64,000 bases of DNA from Sphingomonas rosea (GTDB lineage Bacteria; Pseudomonadota; Alphaproteobacteria; Sphingomonadales; Sphingomonadaceae): the NCBI RefSeq assembly GCF_039538065.1, contig NZ_BAABBR010000001.1, positions 1,774,501 to 1,838,500 on the forward strand, read 5' to 3'. Within the stretch, counting starts at the first letter, position 1; each line of letters begins with the position of its first letter. The translations under genes and the position numbers were made by a program. Positions 17,485 to 27,670 of the stretch are shown piece by piece. The notes under the pieces are model-generated. The model ran no database searches, was not told the DNA's origin, and worked only from the letters and a program-made list of their open reading frames with translations.

Positions 17485-18315
17485 TCAAGGCCTCAACCAT
17501 TCGGCGGTGAGCCGTCCCCGATGCCCGTCGGGCGCGAGCGCGGCGCGAAGCGCGTCCAGCAACGGCGGCAGCTCTTGCATGAAAGCGTAGGGCGGATTGA
17601 CGATGAACAGCCCAGCGCCGTTATAGATACCGGGCTGCTCGGCATCGAACAGCCAGTGCTCGACCGTCAGGAATTTCGGGATTTCCAGCCTTCGCAGGCT
17701 CTGCTTCCACCTTTCGTGCGTGTCGCGATCCTTGAGCGGATACCAGATCACCGTCACGCCATGCCCCCACTTCCGGTCCGCGGCTGCGAGCGTGGCGGTG
17801 ATCCGCGCGCGCTCGTCGGTCTGCTCGTAGGGCGGATCGACCACTACCACGCCGCGCGGCGTCTTGGTCGGCAGCAGCGCCAGCCATAATTCATAGGCAT
17901 CGCGCTGGTGGACCGCGGCTGGCGAGCCACGCATCGCGCCGCGCAGCACCGCCGCATCCTCGGGATGCTTTTCGTTGAGGATGAGGACGTCCTGCGGCCG
18001 GAGCAACTGCGCGAGCACGCACGGCGAACCGGGGTAAAGCCGCACGTCACCATCCTCGTTCACCGCCTCGACCGCGTGGCGATAGGTATCGAGCAACGGG
18101 TCGGAGTTGGCCATCGCGCGCAGTACGCCGCCGACGGCCTCGCCCGTGCGCTGCGCCTTGTCGTCTTGGAGGTCGTAGAGGCCGGACCCCGCGTGCGTGT
18201 CGATCAGCGTCAGCGCGCTTGGCTTCTGCTGGAGCGCGCGGACGAGCGCGATCAGCAGACTGTGCTTGACGACATCGGCGCTGTTTCCGGCGTGAAAGGC
18301 GTGGCGGTAGTTCAT
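17485..18315 (-). CDS. rlmJ: 23S rRNA (adenine(2030)-N(6))-methyltransferase
   Basis: A 276-residue SAM-dependent methyltransferase. The N-terminal MNYRHAFHAGNSADVVKH is the RlmJ signature, and the N6-adenine catalytic motif DPPYEQ is near residue 165. FIVNPPY near the C-terminus is also family-typical. It modifies A2030 of 23S rRNA. The gene abuts the TonB receptor downstream with a 1-bp gap, suggesting co-transcription though no functional link is known. Confidence 0.93.
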   Translation of the reverse strand: MNYRHAFHAGNSADVVKHSLLIALVRALQQKPSALTLIDTHAGSGLYDLQDDKAQRTGEAVGGVLRAMANSDPLLDTYRHAVEAVNEDGDVRLYPGSPCVLAQLLRPQDVLILNEKHPEDAAVLRGAMRGSPAAVHQRDAYELWLALLPTKTPRGVVVVDPPYEQTDERARITATLAAADRKWGHGVTVIWYPLKDRDTHERWKQSLRRLEIPKFLTVEHWLFDAEQPGIYNGAGLFIVNPPYAFMQELPPLLDALRAALAPDGHRGRLTAEWLRP

Positions 18316-18365
18316 TGCGATCCGGACTTATGACCCGCCGCCTATAGACCGGCGGCCGGGCTTAC

Positions 18366-18914
18366 CTAGACGGAGATTTGCCTGAAGGCGCCCGGCGCGA
18401 TCCCGGAAACGGTCCAGTCGCCGACCGACCAGCGGACCAGCCGGAGCGTCGGCAAGCCCACCGCCGCCGTCATCCGCCGCACCTGCCGGTTCCGCCCCTC
18501 ACATATGGTGAGCCGCAACCAGCTGTCGGGGACGCTCTGCCGGACCCGGATCGGAGGATCACGCGGCCACAGCGACGGCTCGTCGATCCGCTCGACCTCG
18601 GCCGGAAGGGTCAGACCGTCATTGAGCAAGACTCCCTCGCGCAGTCGGTCGAGCGCCGGCGTCTGCGGATCGCCCTCTACCTGCACCAGATAGGTCTTCG
18701 GCAATTTGAACCGTGGATCGGCGATCCGCGCCTGCAACTTTCCGTCGTCGCACAGCAGGAGGAGGCCCTCGCTGTCCCGATCGAGCCGCCCGGCCGGATA
18801 GACCCCCTTTACCGCGATGTGGTCCGAGAGCGTCGCGCGCGCCGTCGGCGAGCCCTTGTCGGTGAATTGCGAGAGCACGCCATAGGGTTTGTTGAACAGG
18901 AGCAACCGGGCCAT
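18366..18914 (-). CDS. RluE-like 23S rRNA pseudouridine synthase
   Basis: A 182-residue stand-alone pseudouridine synthase of the RsuA/RluE type, with no S4 domain. Catalytic Asp lies in [15 protein letters not shown] (about residue 44). [11 protein letters not shown] at the start and [23 protein letters not shown] near residue 140 are the conserved flanking motifs. The length fits RluE, which modifies U2457 of 23S rRNA in E. coli. It is an RNA-modification neighbour of rlmJ on the same strand. Confidence 0.87.
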   Translation of the reverse strand: MARLLLFNKPYGVLSQFTDKGSPTARATLSDHIAVKGVYPAGRLDRDSEGLLLLCDDGKLQARIADPRFKLPKTYLVQVEGDPQTPALDRLREGVLLNDGLTLPAEVERIDEPSLWPRDPPIRVRQSVPDSWLRLTICEGRNRQVRRMTAAVGLPTLRLVRWSVGDWTVSGIAPGAFRQISV

Positions 18915-18961
18915 GCGCCGCGCTTACCGGCTGGTTGCCGCAAAGTCTCCGGGCGACCGAA

Positions 18962-19639
18962 TCAGATCTTCAGCCGATAGCCGACGGCGGGTTCGTTGAT
19001 GATGAGGCGCGGCTGGGCCGGATCGGGTTCGAGCTTGAGCCGCAGGCCGCGCGCCGCAACGCGCAGATATTCGAGGTCACGCTCGTGTGCCGGACCCCAG
19101 ATGGTGCGAAGGAGATGACTGTGGGTCACCACCTTTCCCGGCTGCCGCGCCAGTTCGGCAAGCAGTGCATATTCCTTGGGTCGGAGGTGGATGTCCTCAC
19201 CGGCGCGGACCACCTGCCGGGCGGCAAGGTCGATGACGAGGTCGCCGGCGACGATTCGCGGCGTTTCGACCCCGTTCGGCTGAGCGCGGCGCAGCGCCGA
19301 GCGAACCCGGGCGAGGACTTCGTCGGTGTCGAACGGCTTTGTCACATAATCGTCGGCCCCGAGGTCGAGCGCGGCGACCTTTTCGTCGGTGCTCTCTCGG
19401 GCGCTGATGACGAGGACCGGGATGTTGCGGCCGCGCAGGAGGGGGATCAATTCGAGTCCGTCGCGATCGGGCAGGCCGAGGTCGAGCAGCACGAGATCGG
19501 GCTTGTCGACGTCGGCGGCGCTGAGCGCCGCCCGCGCGTCGCCCGCCTCGATCGCCGCGTGCCCGTCGCGTTGCAGCGCGCCGCGCAGGAGCCGGCGGAT
19601 CGAGGCTTCATCGTCGACCACGAGGATGCGGGCGTTCAT
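18962..19639 (-). CDS. kdpE: KdpE response regulator
   Basis: A 225-residue OmpR-family response regulator: receiver with phospho-acceptor Asp in LVLLDLGLPDRDG (about residue 52), Lys in DDYVTKPFD, then a winged-helix DNA-binding domain (EYALLAELARQPGKVVTH ... LRVAARGLRLKLE). It overlaps kdpD by 4 bp and is the last gene of the kdp operon. It activates kdp transcription under potassium limitation in E. coli; here it is co-transcribed with the structural genes, giving autoregulation if KdpE drives the upstream promoter. Confidence 0.95.
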   Translation of the reverse strand: MNARILVVDDEASIRRLLRGALQRDGHAAIEAGDARAALSAADVDKPDLVLLDLGLPDRDGLELIPLLRGRNIPVLVISARESTDEKVAALDLGADDYVTKPFDTDEVLARVRSALRRAQPNGVETPRIVAGDLVIDLAARQVVRAGEDIHLRPKEYALLAELARQPGKVVTHSHLLRTIWGPAHERDLEYLRVAARGLRLKLEPDPAQPRLIINEPAVGYRLKI

Positions 19640-22293
19640 TCGACGTCACCCTTCACCAGCAGGCGCTCCGGAAAGCTGAGCGTGAAGACCGCGCCGTGGC
19701 CGTCGCTGCGATTGGCGGCGGTGGCGGTCAGCCCCATGGCCGACGCGAAGCCGCGAACGATCGCGAGACCCAAGCCGGTGCCGCCGACGCGGTCGGTGCC
19801 CTCGAGCCGGGTGAAGGTCTCGAACGCGCGTTCCTCGGCGCCTGGCGGAAGGCCCGGTCCCTCGTCGAGGACCTGCAAGCGAACCCCGTCGGGCCCGCGC
19901 TCGCCGCGAACGGTGATCGGCGTCCCGTCCGGGCTGAACTTGGCGGCATTCTCCAGGAGATTGACAAGGCACTGATGCAGCAGTCGCTCGTCAGCCCGGA
20001 CGAGGACGAGGTCGGGCGGAACCTGCAGCCGGAAGGGGTGCGCCGCGAGGGAGGTCCGGAGGTCGGCAGCGGCGCTGGCGACCGCATCGGTGAGGTCGAT
20101 GGCGGTGATCCTGAGGTCGAGTGCCCCGCTCTCGACCCTGACCATTTCCAGGAGATTGCCGACAAAGCGATCGAGGCGGCGGGCTTCTTGCTCGATCAGT
20201 GCGGCCTCGGGCTGCTGTTCCTTAAGCCGCTTGAGCTCGCCGACTGCCGCGAGGATCGTCGTCAGCGGAGTTCGCAGGTCATGGCTAAGCGAGGATAGGA
20301 GGGCGCCGCGCAGGCGGTCGCGCTCCTGCAGCTGCGAGACGGCCGCCATCTCCTCTTCGAGGGTCACGCGCTGCAGGGCCAGCGCCGCCTGGTCGAGAAG
20401 GCTGACGAGCAACTGGTGCTGGTCGGAGCGCAGGATGTCGCCACCTTGAGGACGGCTGAGCCCGAGCACCGCGACCGACGCGCCGCCGCTGCCGATGGGG
20501 TGGAAGCGCCAGTCGGACGAGGTGAGGGTGCCGGTCCCGCTGCCCGCGGGCTCATCATGATCGAGCGCCCATTCGGCAGCGGCTTGGTCGATCGGCGCGA
20601 GGACCCGGATTTCGGGCTCGCCGGCGGTCACCTGCATTGCACCGTCGCGGCGCTCGATAAACAGGGTGTCGAGCCCGAGCAGGCGAGCGCTTTCGCGGAC
20701 CAGCGCCCGGCCGAGGTCAGCGCGATCGGTAACGCTGGTGAGGTGCCGCGCGAAGCCGGCGAGCGCGCTGTTCTGCGCGGCGCTGCGCTGCGCGATGGTG
20801 GCCTGCGCGCTAACCCGTGCGGCAAGCTGGCTGACGATGATCGCCACCGTCACCAAGGCCACGAAGGTAATGACGTTTTCGGGATCCTGGATGGTGAAGG
20901 TGTAGAGCGGCGGCAGGAAGAAGAAATTATAGGCAAGACCGCTCACCAGCCCGGTCACGACCCCGCTTCGAAGGCCGTGGCGGGTGGCGGCGAACATCAC
21001 CGGCACGAGGAAGAGCAAAGCGAGATTGCTGAGCTCGCCCGCGAAGCTGATCAGCCGCCCGATGGCGGTGACGAGGGCGACAAGCGCGAAAGAAGCGAGA
21101 TAGCCTCGTGCACTGCCCCAGTCCGACCGCGTCGGCGCGGCGGTGCGACGGGCTGCGGCGCCCTCCATTGGAAGGACGTGGACGGCGATGTCGGGGGTTT
21201 CGCGCACCAGCCGGTCGACGACCGAACCGTGGCGGAGCTCGAACCAGCGCGAGCGCGCGCTCTTGCCGACCACGATCTGGGTGGTGCGCGCCTCCGCGGC
21301 ATGACGCTGGACCCCCTCGATCACGTTCTGCGCGGGGATCGACACCACTTCGGCGCCGAGCCGCGAGGCGAGCTGGAGCGTGGCGGCGAGCCGCTCGCGC
21401 TCGGCGGCGCCGAAGCTGGCCGCGCGCGGGGTCTCGACATGAAGCGCGGTCCACGGCGCGTGCAGCGCTTCGGCGAGGCGCTTGGCGGCGCGGACGAGGC
21501 TCTCGGCCCCGGGCAATTCGCTCACCGCGACGAGCACGCGCTCGCCTGCCGCCCAGCTTCCCGCCAGCCCGGCGGCCGCCACGTCGGTCAGGATGTCGCG
21601 ATCGATCCGCTGGGCGGCCTGGCGAAGCGCGAGTTCGCGCAGCGCCGACAGGTTCGAGCGCGAGAAGAAATGCCCGAGCGCGCGTGAGGCTTCGTCGGGA
21701 ACGTAGACCTTGCCGTCCCGCAACCGCTGGATGAGCTCGTCGGGCGGAAGGTCGACGACTTCCAGCTCGGCCTGCTCGAGCATGCTGTCCGGCACCGTCT
21801 CGCGCACCCGGACCCGGGTAAAGGAGGCGACGACGTCGTTGAGGCTCTCGATGTGCTGGATGTTGACGGTCGAGTGGACCTCGATCCCCGCGGCCAGCAA
21901 TTCCTCGACGTCCTGGTAGCGCTTGGGATGGCGGCTGCCGGGAGCGTTGCTGTGGGCGAGTTCGTCGACCAGCACGATCCCGGGGCGCCGCTCGAGGATC
22001 GCGTCGACGTCCATCTCGACGAGGGTGCGGCCCTGATAGTCGATCGAACGGCGGGGCACGATTTCGAAACCGTCGGTGAGCGCGGCGGTCTCGGCCCGGC
22101 CGTGGGTCTCGACGACGCCGATCACGACGTCGACGCCGGCACGGCGGAGGCCGGCGGCGTCGGACAGCATCTCGTAGGTCTTGCCCACCCCGGGCGAGGC
22201 CCCGAGATAGACCTTGAGGCGGCCGCGCCCCTCCCGCCGCGCCTGCTGAAGCAGGGCGTCAGGAGAGGGGCGGGCGGGCTCGCTGGCGGTCAC
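19636..22293 (-). CDS. kdpD: KdpD sensor histidine kinase
   Basis: An 885-residue sensor. Order of domains: KdpD N-terminal domain with Walker-A-like GASPGVGKTYEM (about residue 31-42), USP-like domain (about 250-370), four membrane helices (about 400-500), GAF-like region, HisKA with phospho-His in SLSHDLRTPLTTI (about 665), and HATPase with DEGPGLPPG and GTGLGLAIV. It senses low K+ and turgor-related signals. The gene overlaps kdpC by 4 bp and kdpE by 4 bp. Confidence 0.96.
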   Translation of the reverse strand: MTASEPARPSPDALLQQARREGRGRLKVYLGASPGVGKTYEMLSDAAGLRRAGVDVVIGVVETHGRAETAALTDGFEIVPRRSIDYQGRTLVEMDVDAILERRPGIVLVDELAHSNAPGSRHPKRYQDVEELLAAGIEVHSTVNIQHIESLNDVVASFTRVRVRETVPDSMLEQAELEVVDLPPDELIQRLRDGKVYVPDEASRALGHFFSRSNLSALRELALRQAAQRIDRDILTDVAAAGLAGSWAAGERVLVAVSELPGAESLVRAAKRLAEALHAPWTALHVETPRAASFGAAERERLAATLQLASRLGAEVVSIPAQNVIEGVQRHAAEARTTQIVVGKSARSRWFELRHGSVVDRLVRETPDIAVHVLPMEGAAARRTAAPTRSDWGSARGYLASFALVALVTAIGRLISFAGELSNLALLFLVPVMFAATRHGLRSGVVTGLVSGLAYNFFFLPPLYTFTIQDPENVITFVALVTVAIIVSQLAARVSAQATIAQRSAAQNSALAGFARHLTSVTDRADLGRALVRESARLLGLDTLFIERRDGAMQVTAGEPEIRVLAPIDQAAAEWALDHDEPAGSGTGTLTSSDWRFHPIGSGGASVAVLGLSRPQGGDILRSDQHQLLVSLLDQAALALQRVTLEEEMAAVSQLQERDRLRGALLSSLSHDLRTPLTTILAAVGELKRLKEQQPEAALIEQEARRLDRFVGNLLEMVRVESGALDLRITAIDLTDAVASAAADLRTSLAAHPFRLQVPPDLVLVRADERLLHQCLVNLLENAAKFSPDGTPITVRGERGPDGVRLQVLDEGPGLPPGAEERAFETFTRLEGTDRVGGTGLGLAIVRGFASAMGLTATAANRSDGHGAVFTLSFPERLLVKGDVE

Positions 22294-22880
22294 CGTGCGG
22301 TGTCTGCCCCGAGCCGGTCGAGTTGTCGATTGAGCGACAGAACGTTGACGCGCGGCTCGCCGAGAAACCCGAGCAGCGGCGAGCGGACCTCGGCCTCGAC
22401 GAGCGCCCGGACCCGCGCTTCGGCGAGGCCACGCGTTTCGGCGACGCGGCGGACCTGGACCAGCGCGGCGGCGGGCGAGAGGTCGGGATCGAGGCCCGAT
22501 CCGCTGGCCGTGACGAGGTCCGCCGGGACCGGCCCGCTCGCGCCGTCCTTGCGTGTCGCGGCGACCCGCTCGGCGATACTGGTCTCAAGCGTCTTCGAGG
22601 TCGGGCCAAGGTTCGAACCCGAGGAAGCGCTTGCATCATAGCCCGCGCCGGCGGCCGATGGCCGGCCATGGAAGTAGCGCGGGCTGGCAAAGGACTGGCC
22701 GACCAGTGCCGACCCGATGACGCGATCCCCGTCGCGGACGAGGCTGCCATTGGCCTGCGAAGGCGCGATCAACTGGGCCGCGCCGGTGATCGCGAGCGGA
22801 TAGACGAGCCCGGTGAGCAAGGTCAGGCCAAGGAGCAGGACCAGGGCCGGGCGAAGGGCAGTGCGGATGTCGGTGAGCAT
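22290..22880 (-). CDS. kdpC: Potassium-transporting ATPase subunit KdpC
   Basis: A 196-residue subunit with one N-terminal membrane helix (LVLLLGLTLLTGLVYPLAI), then the conserved QANGSLV, GSALVGQSF and YFHGRPSA motifs and a C-terminal RVNVLSLNRQLD. KdpC assists K+ and ATP use by the KdpFABC pump. It follows kdpB with an 11-bp gap and overlaps kdpD by 4 bp. Confidence 0.95.
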   Translation of the reverse strand: MLTDIRTALRPALVLLLGLTLLTGLVYPLAITGAAQLIAPSQANGSLVRDGDRVIGSALVGQSFASPRYFHGRPSAAGAGYDASASSGSNLGPTSKTLETSIAERVAATRKDGASGPVPADLVTASGSGLDPDLSPAAALVQVRRVAETRGLAEARVRALVEAEVRSPLLGFLGEPRVNVLSLNRQLDRLGADTAR

Positions 22881-22891
22881 GGTTCAAATCC

Positions 22892-24931
22892 TCAGGCGAG
22901 GTGCAGGCCGGTGATGGCCAGGTCGATGAGCTTGATGCCGATGAACGGCGCGACGAGACCGCCGAGGCCGTAGACGGCGAGGTTGCGGCGCAGGATGTCG
23001 CCGGCCGGCGCGGCGCGGTAGCGGACGCCCTTCAGTGCCAGCGGCACGAGCAGCGGGATGATCAGCGCGTTGAAGATGATCGCGCTCAAAATCGCGCTTT
23101 CGCTCGACCCCAGGCGCATGACGTTGAGCACGCCGAGCGTCGGATAAAGCGCCACGAAGATCGCCGGGATGATCGCGAAATACTTCGCCACGTCGTTGGC
23201 GACCGAGAAGGTCGTCAGCGCTCCCCGCGTCATCAGCAATTGCTTGCCGAGGCCGACCACCTCGATCAGCTTGGTCGGGTCGCTGTCGAGGTCGACCATG
23301 TTGCCCGCCTCGCGCGCGGCCTGGGTGCCGGTATTCATCGCGATCCCGACGTCCGACTGGGCAAGGGCAGGGGCGTCGTTGGTGCCGTCGCCGCACATGG
23401 CGACGAGGCGGCCGCCCTGTTGCTCCTTGCGGATCAGCGCAAGCTTGTCCTCCGGGGTCGCCTCGGCGAGAAAGTCGTCGACCCCGGCTTCAGCGGCGAT
23501 GGAGGCGGCGGTGAGTGGATTGTCGCCGGTGATCATGACCGTGCGAATGCCCATCCGGCGAAGCTCCGCGAAACGCTCACGCATGCCCGCCTTGATGATG
23601 TCCTTGAGATGCAGCGCGCCGAGCAGGCGACCATTCTCCGCGACGGCAAGCGGCGTGCCGCCCGCGCGGGCGATTTCGTCGGTGATACGCTTGAGCTCGG
23701 CGGCCTGCGGGCCGTTGCTGCCGCCACAGGCCTTGAGGAGACTGTCGACCGCGCCCTTCTGGATCAGCCGGTCGCCAAGCCGCACGCCGCTGAGGCGGGT
23801 CTGGGCGGTGAAGGCGATGATTTCGGCGGTGTCGGGCAGAACCTGATCGGCGACGCCATAATTCTCGCGGGCGAGCACGACGACCGAGCGACCCTCGGGG
23901 GTCTCGTCGGCGAGGCTGGCGAGATAGGCGGCTTCGGCAAGCTGGTGGTCACCGACCCCGCCCAGCGGCCGGAATTCGGTCGCATGACGGTCGCCGATGG
24001 TGATGGTGCCGGTCTTGTCGAGGAGCAGCACGTCGACGTCGCCCGCCGCCTCCACCGCGCGGCCCGACTTGGCGAGTACGTTGAACCGGACGAGGCGATC
24101 CATCCCCGCGATCCCGATCGCCGAGAGCAGCGCGGCGATGGTCGTGGGGATGAGGGTGATCAGCAAGGCAGCGAGCAGGGGCACGCCGATCTGCCCGCCC
24201 GAATAGGCCGCGAAGCCGGGCACGGTGGACACGGCGATCAGGAAGATGATCGTCAGCCCGACGAGCAGGATCGTCAGCGCGATCTCGTTCGGTGTCTTCT
24301 GCCGCGAGGCGCCTTCGACCAGCGCGATCATCCGGTCGAGAAAACCCTGGCCGGGCTCCTGCGTCACCTTGACCTTGATCCAGTCCGAGATGACCCGAGT
24401 CCCCGCGGTCACCGCCGACCGGTCGCCGCCGGCCTCGCGGATGACGGGAGCGCTTTCGCCGGTGATGGCGGCCTCGTTGACCGAGGCGACGCCCGCGACC
24501 ACCTCGCCGTCGGCCGGGATGAGGTCGCCAGTCTCGACCAGCACGATCTCGTCGACCGCGAGCTGGTTCGCCGGCACTTTCTCGACAGTCTCGCCGACCC
24601 CGAGCATTCGTTTGGCCCAGAGCTGCGACTTGGTATCGCGGAGCGAGGCGGCCTGCGCCTTGCCGCGCCCCTCGGCCAGCGCCTCGGCGAAATTGCCGAA
24701 CAGGACGGTGAGCCACAGCCAGACCACCAGCTGGACCTGGAAGGCGAGGCTGCCGGCGCCGTGCCCGGTGACGAGGAGGCCAGTCAGCAGCAGCGCGACC
24801 ACCCCGGTGGTGAACATGACCGGGTTGCGGACGAGCTGCCGCGGATCGAGCTTGCGGAATGCTTCGCCGATGGCGGGCGCCACCAGCTCGGTGGAAAAGA
24901 TGGACGTGGTGGGACGGTCGTGACGGGTCAT
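22892..24931 (-). CDS. kdpB: Potassium-transporting P-type ATPase subunit KdpB
   Basis: A 679-residue P-type ATPase. Phosphorylation motif DKTGTIT is near residue 305, the actuator motif TGESAPV near 155, and the hinge [14 protein letters not shown] near 520. Membrane helices flank these in the usual pattern. The ATG at 24931 ([12 protein letters not shown]) is 14 bp after the kdpA stop and is preceded by GGAG; the longer open frame upstream overlaps kdpA and is not used. Energises K+ uptake by the KdpFABC complex. Confidence 0.96.
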   Translation of the reverse strand: MTRHDRPTTSIFSTELVAPAIGEAFRKLDPRQLVRNPVMFTTGVVALLLTGLLVTGHGAGSLAFQVQLVVWLWLTVLFGNFAEALAEGRGKAQAASLRDTKSQLWAKRMLGVGETVEKVPANQLAVDEIVLVETGDLIPADGEVVAGVASVNEAAITGESAPVIREAGGDRSAVTAGTRVISDWIKVKVTQEPGQGFLDRMIALVEGASRQKTPNEIALTILLVGLTIIFLIAVSTVPGFAAYSGGQIGVPLLAALLITLIPTTIAALLSAIGIAGMDRLVRFNVLAKSGRAVEAAGDVDVLLLDKTGTITIGDRHATEFRPLGGVGDHQLAEAAYLASLADETPEGRSVVVLARENYGVADQVLPDTAEIIAFTAQTRLSGVRLGDRLIQKGAVDSLLKACGGSNGPQAAELKRITDEIARAGGTPLAVAENGRLLGALHLKDIIKAGMRERFAELRRMGIRTVMITGDNPLTAASIAAEAGVDDFLAEATPEDKLALIRKEQQGGRLVAMCGDGTNDAPALAQSDVGIAMNTGTQAAREAGNMVDLDSDPTKLIEVVGLGKQLLMTRGALTTFSVANDVAKYFAIIPAIFVALYPTLGVLNVMRLGSSESAILSAIIFNALIIPLLVPLALKGVRYRAAPAGDILRRNLAVYGLGGLVAPFIGIKLIDLAITGLHLA

Positions 24932-24945
24932 GTCCGCCGCTCCTT

Positions 24946-26664
24946 TCAGAAAGTCTGGCCGGAGATCATCGCGAGATGATCGGCAATGGGACCAAGCGCG
25001 AGGCTCGGCAGGAAGGTGAGACCGCCAAGGATGATGATCAGGCCGGCGAGCAGACCGACCCACAGCGGGCCGGTGGTCGGGAAGCTGCCGGCGCCTTCGG
25101 AGGTCACTCTCTTGGCGGCGAGGCTCCCTGCGATGGCGAGCACGGGCACGATCACCGCGAAGCGGCCGACGGCCATGGCAAGCGCCAGGGTGTAGGCCCA
25201 CCAGTCGTTGGTTGCGGTGAGGCCGCCGAAGGCCGAGCCGTTGTTCGCGACCGCCGAAGTGTAGGCATAGAGCGCCTCGGTCAGGCCGTGCGGACCGCTC
25301 TCCTGGAGCCCGGCGAGCCCCTCCGGAAGGACCAGCGCGCTTGCGGTGAGGCCGAGAATGAAGAGCGGCAGGATAGCGATCGCGATGACCGCCAGCTTGA
25401 CCTCGCGGGCCTCGATCTTCTTGCCGACATATTCGGGCGTGCGACCGACCATCAGCCCCGCGATGAAGATGCCGAGAATGACGTAGAGCAGCATGCCGTA
25501 GAGGCCTGCGCCGACGCCGCCGACGATGACCTCGCCAAGGTGCATGTTGAACAGCGGGATCATGCCGCCGAGCGCGGTGAAGCTGTCGTGCATCGCATTG
25601 ACCGCGCCGCAGCTCGCCGAAGTGGTGACGCTCGCGAACAGCGCCGAGGCGGCGATCCCGAAGCGGACCTCCTTCCCCTCCATGTTCCCGGCCGAGGCGA
25701 CGACTCCCGCGGCTTGGTGGATCGGGTTGCCCGACGCCTCGGCGATGTAGGTCGCGCTGGTCAGCGCGGCGAACAGCAGCATCATCGCCGCCAGCACGGC
25801 CCAGCCCTGGCGGGTGTTGCCGACCGCCTTGCCGAAGCACCAGGTCAGCCCCGCACCGATCGCGAAGATGCTGAGCATCTGCAGGAGATTGGTCAGCGCA
25901 TTCGGGTTCTCGAGCGGATGCGCGCTATTGGCGTTGAAGAAGCCGCCACCGTTGGTGCCGAGCATCTTGATCGCTTCCTGGCTGGCCACCGGACCGAGCG
26001 CGATCGTCTGGCGGGCGCCCTCGAGCGTGGTGGCGACGGCCGAGCCCGCGAAAGTCTGCGGCACGCCGAGCAGCACCAGCGCCAGCGCATACGCGACGCA
26101 CAGCGGGACAAGTAGATAGAGGGTGATGCGCACCAGGTCGGCCCAGAAATTGCCGAGCGTCTTGGTTTCGCGCCGCGCGAAGCCGCGGATGATCGCGAAG
26201 GCCACGGCGATCCCGGTCGCGGCCGACAGGAAGTTCTGCACGGTCAGCCCCAGCATCTGCGTGCCGTTGCTCATCGTCGTCTCGCCGGCATAGCTCTGCC
26301 AGTTGGTGTTGGTGACGAAGCTGACCGCGGTGTTGAGCGCGATTCCGAACGGCACCGCGCCGAACTCCTGCGGATTGAGCAGGAATCCTGCCTGCAGCAG
26401 CTGGATCAGGAGCAGGAGAAGGATGCCGGCAGCGTTGAAGACGAGGAGATGGACGGCGTAGGCTTTCCAGCCCTGCTCCTCTCGAGTTGCGCGACCGGCG
26501 GCACCGGTGATCAGCCGCTCGGCCGGCGCGAGCCAGGCGAGGGCACGTGGCGCGCGGCCCTCGTAAAGCGCGAACAGCCACGGCCCGAGTAGTCGGGCCA
26601 TGCCGAAGGTCGCGGCGATGAAGAGGGCGATGAGGAGCCAGCCCTCGGGCGTCGTATTGGCCAT
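24946..26664 (-). CDS. kdpA: Potassium-transporting ATPase subunit KdpA
   Basis: A 572-residue channel-like subunit with about ten membrane helices. Selectivity-filter-type repeats are visible as [38 protein letters not shown] and [12 protein letters not shown]. It binds and passes K+ within KdpFABC. The start follows kdpF by 12 bp. Confidence 0.96.
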   Translation of the reverse strand: MANTTPEGWLLIALFIAATFGMARLLGPWLFALYEGRAPRALAWLAPAERLITGAAGRATREEQGWKAYAVHLLVFNAAGILLLLLIQLLQAGFLLNPQEFGAVPFGIALNTAVSFVTNTNWQSYAGETTMSNGTQMLGLTVQNFLSAATGIAVAFAIIRGFARRETKTLGNFWADLVRITLYLLVPLCVAYALALVLLGVPQTFAGSAVATTLEGARQTIALGPVASQEAIKMLGTNGGGFFNANSAHPLENPNALTNLLQMLSIFAIGAGLTWCFGKAVGNTRQGWAVLAAMMLLFAALTSATYIAEASGNPIHQAAGVVASAGNMEGKEVRFGIAASALFASVTTSASCGAVNAMHDSFTALGGMIPLFNMHLGEVIVGGVGAGLYGMLLYVILGIFIAGLMVGRTPEYVGKKIEAREVKLAVIAIAILPLFILGLTASALVLPEGLAGLQESGPHGLTEALYAYTSAVANNGSAFGGLTATNDWWAYTLALAMAVGRFAVIVPVLAIAGSLAAKRVTSEGAGSFPTTGPLWVGLLAGLIIILGGLTFLPSLALGPIADHLAMISGQTF

Positions 26665-26676
26665 GGGAATGGGGTC

Positions 26677-26766
26677 CTAGAAGCGCTCAGGCCGCAGCAG
26701 CGCGGCAGCGAGGTAGAGAAGGAGGCCAAGCGCGGTCAGGCCGCCGAGCCACAGTTCGAGCGTCAT
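26677..26766 (-). CDS. kdpF: K+-transporting ATPase subunit KdpF
   Basis: A 29-residue single-helix peptide: MTLELWLGGLTALGLLLYLAAALLRPERF in outline, with the helix over residues 5-24 and the LLRPE(R/K)F ending shared by KdpF proteins. It stabilises the KdpABC complex in the membrane. Its ATG overlaps the stop of the upstream 32-residue peptide gene (ATGA). Confidence 0.9.
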   Translation of the reverse strand: MTLELWLGGLTALGLLLYLAAALLRPERF

Positions 26767-26861
26767 GCGCGATGCTCCCGAAGGATCTGGAGGAGGCCGG
26801 TTCCCACCGGCAGCAGCAGCGCCGCGACGAAGGCTGCGGCGCACCAGTTGACCGGGCCCAT
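26763..26861 (-). CDS. 32-residue single-helix membrane peptide in the kdp operon
   Basis: A short gene with start at 26861 overlapping the TorF-type porin stop by ATGA and a stop overlapping the kdpF start by ATGA. The peptide begins MGPVNWCAAAFVAALLLPV and ends with a charged LQILREHRA, so it looks like one transmembrane helix with a basic tail. It belongs to no family I can name. Coupling on both sides argues strongly that it is translated and functions with the Kdp pump or the porin. It could be a second KdpF-like subunit. Confidence 0.7.
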   Translation of the reverse strand: MGPVNWCAAAFVAALLLPVGTGLLQILREHRA

Positions 26862-27613
26862 CAGAAGCTCGCGCCGAGCGACAGGACGACCGCGCCATCG
26901 ACGATTTCCTTGGTCGCTCCGGCGGCAAGCGCGTCGCGGCGGCCGATGTCGGTGTCGACATAGGAAACGCCCGCGGTGAGGTTGCGCCACGTCGCCTGCG
27001 CGCCGAGCGACCAGTCGAGATAGTCGCCGCCCGGAGTCAGTGTGGTCCGCCCCTTGGACCAGCCGACGTGGCTGGCGAGGGCAATCGGCGTTCCGGCGAT
27101 GGGCAGGCTGTTGTCGTTGAAGAGATAAAGGTTGCTGTTCCCGCCGATCGCCGACTGTGCCGGCGCGAAGGCGGCGCCGACCTTGGCGGTCACGGGGCCG
27201 AGCTTGCCGCTGACATTGGCATAGGGCTCGAAGAATTCGAACTTGCCGCCGCGGCTTCCCGGATAGGCATAATAGAGCAGGCCCGCGTCCGCGGTGACGC
27301 CCTTGGCGAGTTCGGTGCGGTAGCCCCCGTAGAGGTCGAGCTCGAGGTTCGACCCGCCAAGCTCGCCGAAGCCGTCGAGGCTCGACGCCCACGCGCCGAC
27401 ATAGGCGCCGCTCTCGTGGTTGAGGTTGATCGTCCCTTGAAGCGCCGGCTTCTCGTCCGACAGGCCGATGCCGCGGAAGCGATATTGCGAGGCGAGGGTG
27501 ACGCCGCCGGTTGCGGTCAGGGCCGGTGCGCGGGGCGTTTCCTGGGCTGCGGCGCGCAGGGGAAAGGCCGAGGCAAGCAGCGCGCCGACCAGCAAAAGAC
27601 TATACTGAGCCAA
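26861..27613 (-). CDS. TorF family putative porin
   Basis: A 250-residue outer-membrane beta-barrel protein. Signal peptide residues 1-23 end in RAAAQE; the mature part starts ATGGVTLASQYRFRGIGLSDEKPALQG, the pattern of the TIGR02001/TorF family, and ends in VLSLGASF with a C-terminal aromatic. Tyr/Phe-rich alternating strands fill the rest. It is the first gene of the kdp operon, overlapping the next by 4 bp. A role as an outer-membrane K+ or osmolyte pore for the high-affinity pump is inferred from position only. Confidence 0.85.
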   Translation of the reverse strand: MAQYSLLLVGALLASAFPLRAAAQETPRAPALTATGGVTLASQYRFRGIGLSDEKPALQGTINLNHESGAYVGAWASSLDGFGELGGSNLELDLYGGYRTELAKGVTADAGLLYYAYPGSRGGKFEFFEPYANVSGKLGPVTAKVGAAFAPAQSAIGGNSNLYLFNDNSLPIAGTPIALASHVGWSKGRTTLTPGGDYLDWSLGAQATWRNLTAGVSYVDTDIGRRDALAAGATKEIVDGAVVLSLGASF

Positions 27614-27670
27614 GATGACATTCTCCGCCGGCGAAGAGGTGCCGGACGGACGGTCATGTGGGCGGGGTGG

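Noticed and set aside
17484..17600. Cobalamin riboswitch controlling the TonB receptor
   Set aside because: The receptor starts one or two bases after rlmJ, leaving no room for a riboswitch, and the rlmJ 3' end shows no B12-box-like sequence.
22892..25840. KdpB with a 300-residue N-terminal extension
   Set aside because: The extension is an out-of-frame reading of kdpA and is Arg/His-rich; the ATG at 24931 with GGAG upstream gives the normal KdpB length.
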